Source of the DNA: Pegea sp. RAD2-039
Lineage: Eukaryota; Chordata; Thaliacea; Salpida; Salpidae
Assembly: GCA_034620365.1 (NCBI GenBank)
Contig: JAQGEQ010000297.1
Location: 186,001-250,000, forward strand
Direction: 5' to 3'
Length of the DNA stretch: 64,000 nt
Positions 49,891-63,290 of the stretch are shown here, one piece after another. The notes under the pieces were generated by a model. That model worked only from the letters and a program-made list of their open reading frames with translations. It did not search any database and was not told where the DNA came from. The translations under genes and the position numbers were made by a program. Each line of letters begins with the position of its first letter. Position 1 is the stretch's first letter.

Positions 49891-51980
49891 TCTTTAAAGT
49901 CTTGTATGTATTCTTATAAAGGTAAAAAGTCTGGAATTTCTCGAAATTATCAAAAGAAATTAAAAACTAAGCCCAATCTTGATTGAAACAATCGAATGAC
50001 AGCTGATGCTACAACAACCTTGCATCTGTTTACCATTTTATATTTGAATTGGAGCAGACTGATACAGAGTCCTTTAATTTCAACAAATTGAATGTAGTAT
50101 AAATTGATGAAGTCATTATAATCACAACCCTACTAGACCTGCAGTTGTTAGGAACAATTTAAAAAAATTTAAATAGATTTTTCTAAACAAACCTTTTGAA
50201 ATTGCATTTAATCATGCTGCTAAACTTTGGAGAGACATGACGATACGTTATCTCAATTATCTTTTTAACTGAATCAGGCTTTTAAGCCAAAAATGAAGTT
50301 TTAGGTTGCGTCTTAGCTTTATCAATATCAAGGTGCTACAAATGATTATCTAGTATAAAGTTACAACATACCATTATGGTAGCAAAAAATGTGTCCAGGT
50401 CAATGAGACGCAAGCTTACATTTTCTTTTCGGCTCAAGCAGCACAGAAGATCATTGTTTTCTTTCACCGACGGTAGTATCTTCCATTTTCGACATCTCTT
50501 CTCAGTTATTTCCTTTTGAATCACTTTTATTGATGATTCTGAAAACTAATTTCTATTAGAAAGGCCATTAAAACTGATATTTTCAAAAATTGTTCCATTT
50601 TATTTTGATTATGCTGGTTTCAAAATCTACTTAAGAACAACTTCTCAAGATTTAAAAATGTTTAATTAAGTTGGTGTAATATGTTCTTGATGTTACAAAC
50701 TAACCAATCAAAATCTAATATGTAGTTTCTGATTATCAGTATTTTCGGAACTATTAGTTTAATACTTGAAATGGAAAACCTTAAATCAGCCGAAATTAGA
50801 TGAAAATAATTCATCTTATTAAATTATCTGTGTCATCTCTTAATTTACACCTTTATTTTTATCATCAACACTGGCCGTTCCTTGCAGTTACTTTATGTTA
50901 TTACAGTCGTCGGTTGAAAGCACCTGAAAGTATAAAATCAGATTAGCGTATTGCTAAACAAAAATCAACATCAGTTTTTCTACAACAAAGAATTTAGAGA
51001 TCATTTCTTTAATAAAATATAATTTAGGATTGTTTTATACATAGACAAAATAGTTGTTTCTACAATAAATAATTTATAAATAGGATCACAAGCACCCACT
51101 AGCTAATTAAAATTTGCAGTTTTTGAGTTTTATTTAACTTCGATTTCTAGTTACAAACCTGTTACTTCTTAGTATATTTCCAAAAAATAATATTTTATTT
51201 AACAGTATCTCTATGAAAAATTGCGTCTACTCTTACAAACTATTATCTACTCAAACAGGCAATTACACGTAAATTACTTTTTCAAACAATGTAGCTAAAT
51301 AAATAGAAGTTATATCTGACTTTTGTCTTACCTATAGGTAAGTCGAAGTGTTTTGACTGATTATATATTAATAATTAGGAACGTTTGCTGGACAAAAGAG
51401 ACATGGGTTAATTGATGAGGACAGTTATGTCAAACCAAATATTTCATAAGATTAGATAGTAAGACTGTTTTATAAATGAATTACAGGCATCTAAAAGGAA
51501 ATGTATTTGATAAGACAATCAAACTTATTTTGAGAAGGAAGAATTAGATTAAAGCTTTTAAAATGTAAGGTAAATTCACTTATGTAATACAAAAATGGTT
51601 AAATTTTTTTTTTGGGATAGAAGGTTTTATTTGAAGGCTTAATTGAAACCAGGTAACCGATGATACTATTTGAAGCAGTCTTGCATTAACATTAATACGT
51701 TGTTTGCTTATTAAATAAGAACAGACTAAACCTCTTATTTCGCTAGGTTTAACTAACAAAATACCATTTAGAACCTATTCTAAAAGCATGTTGTTGTGAC
51801 AAAATGTCCTAAACACCAAGTCAGTGTTCTTCATTAAATTATAAATTAAATAGTTTTGTTGCAAAATTGATTTTTTTTTACTTTACTTGCAAGTAATAGC
51901 AGAAAGTTAACAATTTTGATTTACAAAGTTAAAGTATTTTCAAAAGTTAAGCTATTAGTAAGATTATATTCTTTAAAATC
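49891..51980 (+). repeat. Array unit 2 (type B, with A-like 5' part)
   Basis: Its 5' part resembles type A (CYNNLASVYHFIFELEQTD from 50007, and PFEIAFNHAAKLWRDMTIRY). Its 3' part is type B. This mosaic suggests gene conversion or unequal exchange between subtypes. The SVISFWITFI frame is broken by TGG to TGA. Confidence 0.65.
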
Positions 51981-54130
51981 TTGTATATACTCTTAGAAAG
52001 GTAGAAAGAATGTAACTTCTTCATATAAGAAAAAGAAAACAAAAGAAAATAAAAACTAAGACAAATCATGTTTGAAACAATAGAATGACAGTAGATTCTA
52101 GAACAAACCTGCATGTGTTTAGTATTTTATATTTGAATTGAAGAAGACTGAAACAAATTGGATTAATTTCAACAAATTGAATTTACTAAAAATTTATAAA
52201 GTCATTATGATCACAACCCTTCTAAACCTGCAGTTGGTGGAAACAATTTAAAAAAATTTTAAATAGAAATTTCAAAATAAACCTTTTAAATTCTATTTAA
52301 TCATGCCGCTAAACTTTCTAGAGATATGATGATACATTATGTCAATTAGCTTTTTAAACCAAAAGTTAGTCTTAGGTTGCGTCTTAGCCTTATCAAAATC
52401 AAAGTGCTGTGAGTGATTATCTAGTATAAAGTTCCAACTTACCATTATAACAGCATAAAAAACTGTCCAGATCAATTAGATGCAAGCGTACATTTTCTTT
52501 TCAGCTCCAGCAGAAAAGAAGATAATTGTTTGCTTTCACCGACGATAGTATCTTCCATTTTCCAGATCTCCTCTCAGTTATTTCCTATTGAATCACTTTT
52601 ATTAAAGACTCTGAAACAAATTGTTTTTACAAAGACCATAAAAGTGAATTTTGTCAAACTTCTTACCTTATTTTTTGATTATGCTGCGTTCAAAATTAAA
52701 CTTAAGACTAAATTTTCAAAATTTAGATAATTGTAAAGAAGTTAGTGAATACTAGTATTGACGCTGCTAAAATCTAAATAACAAATTCTTATATGTAGTT
52801 TTTTATTCGAGATCTTTTTAAGCTCCAATAGTAATACCTTAAAGGGGAATACTCAAAAAAGCAAAATCTGATAGAAATTATTCATTTTTAGATCATCTGC
52901 AACATCTTATAGTTTTATATCTTAATTTATATAATAAACCAGGAACGGCATTTATTCAATAATACATTAAAAATTTTATATGAAAAAAAACTAAGTAAAG
53001 ATTGGTTTAGAAGTTCGATATGTGAAAGTTTCAGTCTAAAAACATTAAGAGAACTTAAGAGATTAAACATTAATTGAGGTTTTTTCTTATAGTAAATGAA
53101 GGAGTCCTAATCCAACTAACATCGTTCAAAGTAAAAATGTTTTTTTAAACACACTGTATGGTCATCTGTTAATGAAAATGCTTGGAAAATTGATAAAAAA
53201 TAATATTATCGATTGGTAATGGAAAAACTTTATTATAAATAGGCTCACTAGAACCCACTAGCTTTTCCAGATTGGCAAGTTATTGAGTTTTTTTAATGCT
53301 ACAAATTCTAGTCACAAACATATTACGTTTAACTATTTTTGCAAAAACTAATTTTCTGTTTTACAGACTCTCTTTGATGTACTGTATTTACTTTAACAAA
53401 TAATTGTTTATTCAAAGAGAACATCTTACAAAAGGTACTTTTCAAGCAATCTAAAAAGTTAAATAGAAATTATATCTCACTTTTGTTTCACCTATAGTTG
53501 TGTCGAAGTTTTATGACTGATTATATATTATTGATTACTAACTTATGATAGAAAATACAAACATGACCTGGTTATTGACGACAGTTATGTTTGACCAATA
53601 ATCTCTTAGGATTAGATGAAAAAATGTTTTACAAATGATATACAGGCATCTAAAAGGAAACTTATTTGACTGACAATCAAACTTATTTTAAAAAGGAAGA
53701 ATTAGACTAAAAGTTATAATTTGTAAAGGTAATTCATTATCAAATGAAAGAATAGAGAAATGATATTTTCTTCTGATACAAGGTTTTATTTAAAGGCTTA
53801 TTCAAAACCAAGTAACCGATGATATTTTTTGAAACAATCTTGAATAGACATACATATGTTGCTTGATAATTAATAAAGAAAAGATTATAACGGTTATCTC
53901 GGTAACTTTAACTTACAAAACACCAATTAGAACTAAAACTTAAAGCATGTTGGTGAGACAAAATGAACCAACTACGAAGTCAGTATCCATCTTGTAATTC
54001 TAAATTAAATAGTTTAGTCGCAAAGTTGATTTTTTTTTCACTTTACTATCAAGTAATAGCAGACATGATAACAAATTTGTTTCACAAATTTAAAGTAATT
54101 TAAGAGATTAAGCCATTAGTAAGATTATTT
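51981..54130 (+). repeat. Array unit 3 (type A)
   Basis: The FEIAFNHAAK region is frameshifted and the SVISFWITFI frame has stops. A different frame (52530-52730, LSPTIVSSIFQISSQLFP) is open by chance or overlap. Confidence 0.65.
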
Positions 54131-55750
54131 TCTTAAAAATCTTGTATTTGCTCTTAAGAAATATAAAATTTGTAATTCCTCAAAAACTTTTGAAAAATTT
54201 AAAGGAAATTAACATGCAAAAAGATTCAGTCTTGAACCAATTATCGGACTGATGCTACTAAAACAACTTAACATATATATAGGGTTACTTTCAAGCAGAC
54301 CAAAACAAATTAATTTAATTTCAACAAAGTGATTTTACCAAATATCAGAAAATCATTACGATCGGAGTCCATTACTGCTGCAGTTATTGGGAACACATTT
54401 TGAAACTGTCAAATAGATTATTTAAACCAACTTTTTAATAAAATTTTTTATCATATTGCCACAGTTTGTAGATAATTCATCATACTTTTGCTCAATTACG
54501 TTTTCAACTGAGTTAAACTCTAAAACGAATGATCAATGTTAAGTAGCAATTGATCCATATCTATTAAGGATGCTTCCAGTGATTTTCTAGTATAAAGTTA
54601 CAACTTACCATTAAGGTAGCAAAAAAAAGTGTGTCCAGGTCAATTAGAAGCAAGCGTACATTTTATTTTCAGCTCCAGCAGCACAGAAGATCATTGTTTG
54701 CTTTCACCGACAGTAGTATCTTCAATTTTCTAGATCTCTTCTCAGTTATTTCCTTTTGTATCACTTTTATTGAAGACTCTGAAAACAAATTGTTATTACT
54801 GAGACTATAAAAACTGATATTTTCACAAATTGTTTCATTTTATTTTGATTATGTTGATTTCAAAATCTACCTAAGAACAACTTCTCAAGATTTAATAATA
54901 TTTAATGAATATCCCTTTTATTAAGCAGTATCTTTAATAAATATTTGATAGCATCTTTAACAGTATCTTTTTATGAGTATCTCTTTGAAAAACTGCGTCT
55001 ACTTTAACAAATAAATTTCTGTACAAACAGACCACATATTACATAAATTAGTTATTCAAACAGTTTAACAACTTAAATGAAAATTATAATTAATTTACGT
55101 CTTACCTATTTGTAAGTCAAAGTGTTTTGACTGATTATATGTTATTAGTTAGGAACGTTTGCTAGACAAAACAGGCATGAGTTAATTGATGAGGACAGTT
55201 ATGCCAGACCAAAAATTTCATAAGATTCGATGGAAAGATTGTTTTACAAATGAATTACAGGCATCTAAAAGAAAATGTATTTGATCAAACAATCAAATCT
55301 ATTTTGAGAAGGAAGAATTAGATTAAAGCTTATAAAATAGAAGTTAAATTCACTTATGTAATACCAGAATTGGAAAAATATATTTTTTTGTGATTGAAGG
55401 TTTTATTTAAAGGCTTAATTAATACTAGGTAACCCGAAATACTTTTTGAAGCAGCTTTGCATTAGCATCCATACATTGTTTGCTTAATTAATAAGAAACG
55501 ACTAAAACTCTTATTTCGGTAGGTTTAACTAACATAACACTCTTAGAACTTAATCTAAAAGTATGTTGGTGTGACAAAATGAACCAACTACCAAGTCAGT
55601 GTTCTCCATTAAATTCTAAATTAAATAGTTTTGTTGCAAAATTGATTTTTTTTTTCACTTTACTAGCGAGTAATAACAGAATTGTTAAAAATGTTGATTT
55701 ACAAAGTTAAAGTATTTTCAAAAGTTAAGCTATTAGTAAGATTATTTTCT
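54131..55750 (+). repeat. Array unit 4 (type B, internal deletion)
   Basis: Lacks about 470 bp found in unit 2 between about 50650 and 51200, including the GCACCCACTAGC block. The exon-like frame from the acceptor CTC at 54673 is open for 45 codons to TAA at 54808-54810 and ends SENKLLLLRL. Confidence 0.65.
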
Positions 55751-57900
55751 TTAAAATCTTGTATATATTCTTAGAAACGTAAAAAGATGGTAACTTCTCC
55801 AAATAATGAAAAAAATTAAAAGAAAATAAAAACTAAGCCAAATCTTGTTTGAAACAATAGATTGACAGTTGATGCTACAACAACCTTGCATCTGTTTACC
55901 ATTTTATATGTGAATTGGAGTAGACTGATACAGAATGGTTTAATTTCAACAAATTGAGTTTAGTAAAAATTGATAAAGTCATTATGATCACAACCCTACT
56001 AGACCTGCAGTTGTTAGGAACAATTTTTAAAAATGTTAAATATAAATTTCTAAATAAAACTTTTCAAATTGCATTTTATCATGCCGCTAAACTTTCTATA
56101 GACATGACGATACATTATCTCAATCAGCTTTTTAACTGAATCAAGATTTTAAACCAAAAGTTATTCTTAGGTTGCGTCTTAGCATTATCAAATTCCAGGT
56201 GCTTGAAGTGATTATCTAGTATAAAGTTACAACTTACCATTATGGCAGCAAAAAATGTGTCCAGATCAATGAGATTCAAGCGTACATTTTCTTTTGAGCT
56301 CCAGCAGCACAGAAGATCATTGTTTGCTTTCACCGACGGGAATCTTCCATTTTCGACATCTCTTCTCAGTTATTTCCTTTTGGATCACTTTTATTGAAGA
56401 CTCTGAAACAAATTTTTATTACCATGACCATAAAAGTATCAGTTGTCAATTTTTTGTATTTTCTTTATTATGTTGCGTTTAAAATTAACTTAAGACTAAA
56501 ATTTCAAAATATAGATATCTGTAAAGAAGTTAGTGCAATAAAGTATTGATGCCATTAAAGCCTACAAAACCAAATTCCTATATTTACTTTTTTGATTTTC
56601 CATCTTTTCAAGCGTTAACTGTAATATCTTACGGGGAAACCCTCAAAACAGCAAAATCTGATTCAAATTTTTTATTTTTAAGTCATCTGCGACATCTTTT
56701 AATTTCATATCTTTATTTATATCAAAATCAGCAGCCTTTATTCAATAAGGCATTAAAAAATTTATATTAAACAATAACTAAGTTAAGATTGATTTAGAAG
56801 TTCGATATGTGAAAGTTTCAGTGAAAAGACATTGAGAGAATATAATGGAGGTTTATTATTATAGCAAATTAAAGGGTCCTTATGAAACTATTTTTCTTCA
56901 AAGTAAATATGTTTTTTGTAAACACACTGTATGGTCATTTTTTAATGAAAATGCTTAGAAAATTGATAAAAAATATTGTTATCGATTGGTTTTAGAGAAT
57001 ATAGATTCCTAATAGGCTCACTAGCACCCACTAGCTATACAGAATAGCAAGTTTTTTAGTTTTCTTAAAACTTCGATTTGTAGTCACATAATTATTACAC
57101 ATTACTGTATTTCCAAGTAAGAATATTCTGTTTAACAGGCTCTCTTTGATGGACTGCATCTCTTTTAAAAAATAATTCTTTATTCAAAGAGAGCATATTA
57201 CGTAACGTACTTTTCAAATGTGTAACAAAATAAATAAAAATTTTATCTAACTTTCGTTTAACTTATAGCTAAGTCAAAATATTATACCTGATTATATATT
57301 ATTAATTACGAACTTTTGCTAGTCAAACAAACATGAGTTAGTTGATAACGACAGTTTTGTCAGACCAATAATCTCTTAAGATTAGATGAAAAAATTGTTC
57401 TACAAATTATTTACAAGCATTTAAAATGAAATTTATTTGATCTGATAATCAAATTTTATTTAAAAAGGAAGAATTTTATTAGAACTCATTAAATGTAAGG
57501 GTAATTCATTATCTAATAAAGGATTTGAAAAATGATACTTCAATTGTGATAGAGGGTCTCATTTAAAGGCTTTTTCGAAAACAAGGAACTAATGATATTT
57601 TTGGAAGCAATCTTGCATAAACATACATACGTTGTTTGTTTTTCAATTAAGAAAATACTAAAACTGTTATCTCGGCAGCTTTAACTTACAAAACACCAAT
57701 TAGAACTAAAAATAGAAGCATGTTGGTGAGACAAAATGAACCAACTACCGAGTCAGTCTTCTTCTTGTAATTCTAAATTAAACAGTTTAGTCGCAAAGTT
57801 AATTTTTTTCCTGTACTATCAAGTAATAGCAGACATTATAACAAATTTGATTCACAAATTTGAAGTATTTTCAAAAATTAAGATCCGAGAGAGATTCTTT
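55751..57900 (+). repeat. Array unit 5 (type A)
   Basis: Holds the longest intact upstream frame, 55954-56139 (61 codons), reading KVIMITTLLDLQLLGTIF and later AFYHAAKLSIDMTIHYLNQL. The downstream frame has a 2-nt deletion near 56338. Confidence 0.7.
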
Positions 57901-59520
57901 TCTATAAAGGCTTGTAATTACTCTTAGAAATTATAAAGTTTGTAATTCTTGAAAATCATCAGAAAAATTTCAAGGAAATTCACATGCGAATAGATTCAGT
58001 CTTCAGCCAATTATCTGACAGCTGCTACTAAATCAACTTAAGATATATATACCATTTTATGTGTGCTTATAAGCATACCAAAACAAACAAAACTAATTTC
58101 AACAAATTGATTATACCAAAAATCAGTAAAATCATTATGATCGGTGTCCATTACTGTTGCAATTATTGGGAACACATTTTGAAACTGTCAAATAGATTAT
58201 TGGAGTAAACCTTATAAAAAGATATTTCATCATACTGCCAAAGTTTATAGATAAATCACGATACTTTTTCTCAAACACATTTTCAAATGAGTTAGGTTCT
58301 AAAACGAATAATCAATTTTAAGAAGAAATTTATCCTTTTCTAATAAAGATGCTACAAGTGATTATCTAGTAAGAAGTTACAACTTACCATTATGGTAGGA
58401 AATAAACCTATTATAGTCAATAATATGCAGCTGTGTTCTCATAAAGTCCTATGCATCTGGCAGTACAGAAGATCCTTGTTTGTTGTCATCGACTATAGTA
58501 TTTTCCTCTTTAAGAGATATTACGGCAGGTCTTGTAAAGTTATCATCTTTTGGATCACTTTTATTGCAGACTCTGAAAACGAATTTCTATTAGAGAGGCT
58601 ATAAAAACTGATGTTTTCAAAAATTGTTTCATTTTATTTTGATTATGTTGATTTCAAAATCTACTTAATAGCAGCTTTTACAAATTAAATAATTTTTAAT
58701 GATGTTGTTGTAATATGATCTTGATGTTACAAACTAAACTATCAAAATCTAATAAGTAGTTTTTGATTAGTGAACTATTAATTTAATACATGAATTGCAA
58801 AATCTCAAATCAGCTAAATTAAATGAAAATAATTTATTTTGTTAAATTATCTGTGTCATCTCTAAATTTACGCCTATATTTATATCTTTAGTATTGGCCG
58901 TTCTTTGCTGTTACTTTATGGATTGGCAGAGATTGGTTGAGAGCATCTGAAAATAAAACTTTAGATTAGTGTATTACTAAACACAACAGCAGTTTTTGTA
59001 TCATTTAAAAATCATATCTTAAATAAAATATAAATTAGGATTGGTTTTTACTTAGACAAGGAGATAGAAAATATTTGTTTGTATAATAAATAGCTTATAA
59101 ATAGGCTCACAAGCACCCACTAGCGACTTAATATTTGCAGTTTTTGAGTTTTATATAACTTCTATTTCTGGTTACAAACTTGTTACTTATTAGTATGTTT
59201 CAAAAAATAATATTTTATTTAACAGTATCTCTAAGAAAAATTGCGTCTACTTTAACAAATAATTATCTATTCAAACAGACATTTATATGTAAATTACTTT
59301 TTCAGACAGTGTAACAAATTAAATTGAAATTATATCTAACTTTGGTTTTACCTATATTTAAGTCGAAGTGTTTTGACTGAATATGTATTATTAAATAGGA
59401 AAGTTTGCCAGACAAAACATACATCAGTTAATTGATGAGGACAGTTAAGTCAGATCAAAATTTTAAATTTTAATTTTAAATTAAAACTTAATCAATTTTC
59501 AAAAATTAAACTATCAGAAA
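57901..59520 (+). repeat. Array unit 6 (type B, 3' deletion)
   Basis: The frame at 58392-58604 is open for 70 codons and ends SENEFLLERL at the same stop as units 4 and 8. About 490 bp are missing near 59460 at an AT-rich junction. Confidence 0.65.
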
Positions 59521-61800
59521 GATTATTTTCTTTAAAATGTTGCATATATTCTTAGAAAGATAAACAGTTTGTAATTTCTCAAAATTATCAAAAGAAATTA
59601 ACAGAAATTAAAAACTAAGACAAATCATGTTTAAAACAATAGAATGACAGTTGATGCTACAACAGCCTTGCATCTGTTTACCATTTTATATGTGAATTGG
59701 AGATGGCTGAAACAGAATGGTTTAGTTTCAACAAACTGAATTTACTAAAAATTGATAAAGTCATTATGATCACAACCTTACTAGACCTGCAGGTGTTAGG
59801 AACAATTTAAAAAAAAATAGATATTTCTCAACAAACCTTTTGAAATTGCATTTAATCATGCTGCTAAACTTTGTATGGTATGACGATACGTTATCTCAAT
59901 AAGTTGTTCAACAAGATTTTAATCCAAAAATTATTCTTAGGTTGCGTCTTAGCCTTGTCAAAATCAAGGTTTTTCAAGAGATTATCTAGTATAAAGTTAC
60001 AACTTACCATTATGGCAGCAAAATAATGTATCCAGGTCATTAAGATACAAGCGTAAATTTTCTTTTCAGCTCCAGCAGCAGAAAAGATCATTGTTTGCTT
60101 TCACCGACGATAGTCTTTTCCATTTTCCAGATCTGCTTTCAGTTATTTCCTTTTGGATTAGTTTTAAGGAAGACTCTGAAACAAATTGGGATTACCAAGA
60201 CCATAAAAGTGGCAGCTGTCAAAAATTTAACCTTTTTTTATTATGCTGCGTTCAAAATTAACTTAAAACTAAAATTTCGATAAAAATAATTCAAAATTTA
60301 GATAATTGTAAAGATATTAGTGCAATATAGCATTGATGCTGTTAAAACCTAAAAAAAAACAAAATCTTATATGAAGTTTTTGATTTGCGATCTTCTTAAG
60401 CTACAATAGTAATACTTCAAAGGAGAACTGTAAAAACAGCGAAATCAAATGGAAATTTTTCATTTTTAAATCATCTGCGTATTCTTTTAAATACATATAC
60501 TTTTTTAAATCATAAATATTAACATAGGCTCGCTCTGAATTAATAAGAATGCTGAGATTAGTTGTGAGCACCTGAACATATGACATGAGATCAGTGTAAT
60601 ACTTAAAACAAAATCAGCAGTGGCATCTATTCAATAAGGCATTAAAAATTAATATTTTAGGCAAAAAATTGAGTAAAGACTGGTTAAAAGCTCGATAGGT
60701 AAAAGTTTCAGTATAATAACATTCAGAAAATTTACTGGAGGTTTATTTTCATAGCAAATTAAGGGGTCCCCTTATGCAACTAATATCCTTCAAAGTAAAT
60801 ATATTTTTTGTAAACACACTGTATGGTCATCTGTTAATGAAAATGCTTAGAAAATTGATAAAAATAAATGTTATTGATTGGTTATAGAAAAAAATAGATT
60901 ATAAATTGGCTCACGAGCACCAGCTAGCTATTCAAGAATGGCAAGTTTTCGAGTAATTTTAAAACTTTGATGTGTAGTCACAAACTTATTATGTATTACT
61001 ATATTTGCAAAAAAAAATATTTTGTTTAACAGACTCTCTTTGATGTACTGCATCTCTTTTAACAAATAATTCTTTATTAAAAGAGAGCATCTTACGTAAA
61101 TAACTTTTCAAAAAGTGTAAGAAATTCAAATAATATTATATCTAACTTTGGTTTTACTTATAGCTAATTCGAAATATTATACCTGATTATATATTATTGA
61201 TTACAAACTTTTTCTAGACAAAATAAACATGACCTAGTTGTTGACAACAGTTATGTCAGACCTATAATCACTTAAGATTAGATGAAAAGATGTTTTACAA
61301 ATGAATTTCAGGCATCTAAAATGAAATTTATTTGATCTGACAATCAAATTTTTTTTTAGAAGGAAGAATTATAACAGAGCTAATAAAATGTAAGGTTAAC
61401 AATCATTATCTAAAAAAAGATTTGAAAAATGATACTTTTTTTGTGATAAAGGGTTTCATTTAAAGACTTTTTCGAAAACAAGGAATTGATGAAATTTTTT
61501 GAGCAATCTTGCATCAACATTCATATGTTGTTTGTTTTTTAATTAAGAAAACACTAAAACGGTTATCTCGGTAGCTTTAACTTACAAAACACGAAATAGA
61601 ACTAAAACTAGAATCATGTTAGTGAGACAAAATGAACTAACTACCAAGTCAGTCTTCTTCTTGTAATTCTAAATTAAGTAGTTTTGTCGCAAAGTTAATT
61701 TTTTCACTTTACTATCAAGTAATAGCAAACATGATTACAAATTTAATTCACAAATTTAAAGTATTTTCAAAATTAATTTCCGAGAGAGATTCTTTTCTTT
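59521..61800 (+). repeat. Array unit 7 (type A)
   Basis: The upstream frame is open from 59655 to TAA at 59808 (51 codons; CYNSLASVYHFI and later KIDKVIMITTLLDLQVLGTI). The downstream exon-like frame is open for 63 codons from the acceptor at 60069 to TAA at 60259 (SLFAFTDDSLFHFPDLL). Confidence 0.7.
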
Positions 61801-63290
61801 AAAAGCTTGTAATTACTCTTAGAAATTTTAAAGTTTGTAATTACTGAAAATCATCAGGAAAATTTCTAAGAAATTAACATGCCAAAAGATTCAGTCTTGA
61901 GCCAATTATCTGACAGCTGCTACTAAAACAACTTAACATATATTTATGTTTGCTTTCAAGCAGACCGATACAAACTAATTTAATTTCAACAAATTAATTT
62001 TACTAAAAATCAGTAAAATCATTACGATCGGAGTCCATTACTGCTGCAGTTGTTTGGAACACATTTTGAACTGTCTAATCGATTATCTTAATCAACCTTT
62101 TAAGAAAATATTTCGTCATATTGCAAAAGTTTGTAAATAGTTCACGATACTTTTTCTCAAACACAATTTCAACTGAGGTAAGCTCTTAAACGAAAGATCA
62201 TTATTAAGTAGCAATTTATCCTTTTCTAATAAAGATGCTACAAGTGATTATCTAGTAAGAAGTTCCAACTTACCATTTTGGTAGCAAAAAAACCTTTGAT
62301 AGGTCAACAATTTACAGGTGTGTTCACATAAAGTCCTATGCGTATAGAAGTGCAGAAGATTATTGTTTGTTGTCATCGACTATAGTATTTTCCTCTTTAA
62401 GAGATATTACGGCAGGTCTTGTAAGGTTATCATCTTTTGTATCACTTTTATTGATGATTCTGAAAACAAATTTCTATTAGAAAGGCTATAAAAACTGATG
62501 TTTTCAAAAATTGTTTCATTTTATTTTGATTATGTTGATTTCAAAATTTACTTAAGAACAACTTATCAAGATTTATAAATTTTTAATGAAGTTGGTGTAA
62601 TATAATCTTGATGTTACAAACTAACCAATCAAAATCTGAAAAGTAGTTTCTGATTATCAGTATTTTCAGAACTATTAGTTTAATACTTGAAATGGAAAAT
62701 CTTAAATCAGCGAAATTAGATGAAAATAATTCATCTTTGTAAATTATCTGTGTCATCTCTTAATTAACACCTTTATTTTTATCATCAATACTGGCCGTTC
62801 CTTAATGTTACTTTATGTTATTACAGTCATCGGATAAAAGCACCTGAAATTATAAAATCAGATTAGCATATTGCTAAACACAAAATCAACAGCAGTTTGT
62901 CTACAACAAAGCATTTAGAAATTATTTCTTAAATAAAATATAATTTAAGATTGTTTTATAATTAGACAGAGTGATAGAAAAATTTGTTTGTACAATAAAT
63001 AGCTTATAAATTGGCTCAAAAGCACCCACTATTTACTTAAAATCTGCAGTTTTTGAGTTTTATACAACTTCGATTTCTGGTTACAAACTTGTTACTTATT
63101 AGTATATTTCCAAAAAAATATATATTAGTTAACAGTATCTCTATGAAAAATTGCGTCAAAAGGAAAAATTGTTGCAAAATTGATTTTTTTTCACTTTACT
63201 AGCGAGTAATAACAGAATTGTTAACAATTTTGATTTACAAAGTTAAAGTATTTTAAAAAGTTAAGCTATTAGTAAGATTATTTTCTTTAA
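61801..63290 (+). repeat. Array unit 8 (type B, 3' deletion)
   Basis: The type B frame is open from about 62352 to TAA at 62489-62491 and ends SENKFLLERL, as in units 4 and 6. About 460 bp are missing at about 63155, and the remaining sequence runs directly into the next unit. Confidence 0.65.

Noticed and set aside
56124-56333. Minus-strand frames in the array (NNDLLCCW / LIDLDTFFAAIM) with a conserved GTAAGT after ATG
   Set aside because: Open only in some copies (also 50336-50524); most copies have TGA in the middle of the frame, and the plus-strand frames are kept in more copies. Kept in mind as an alternative.
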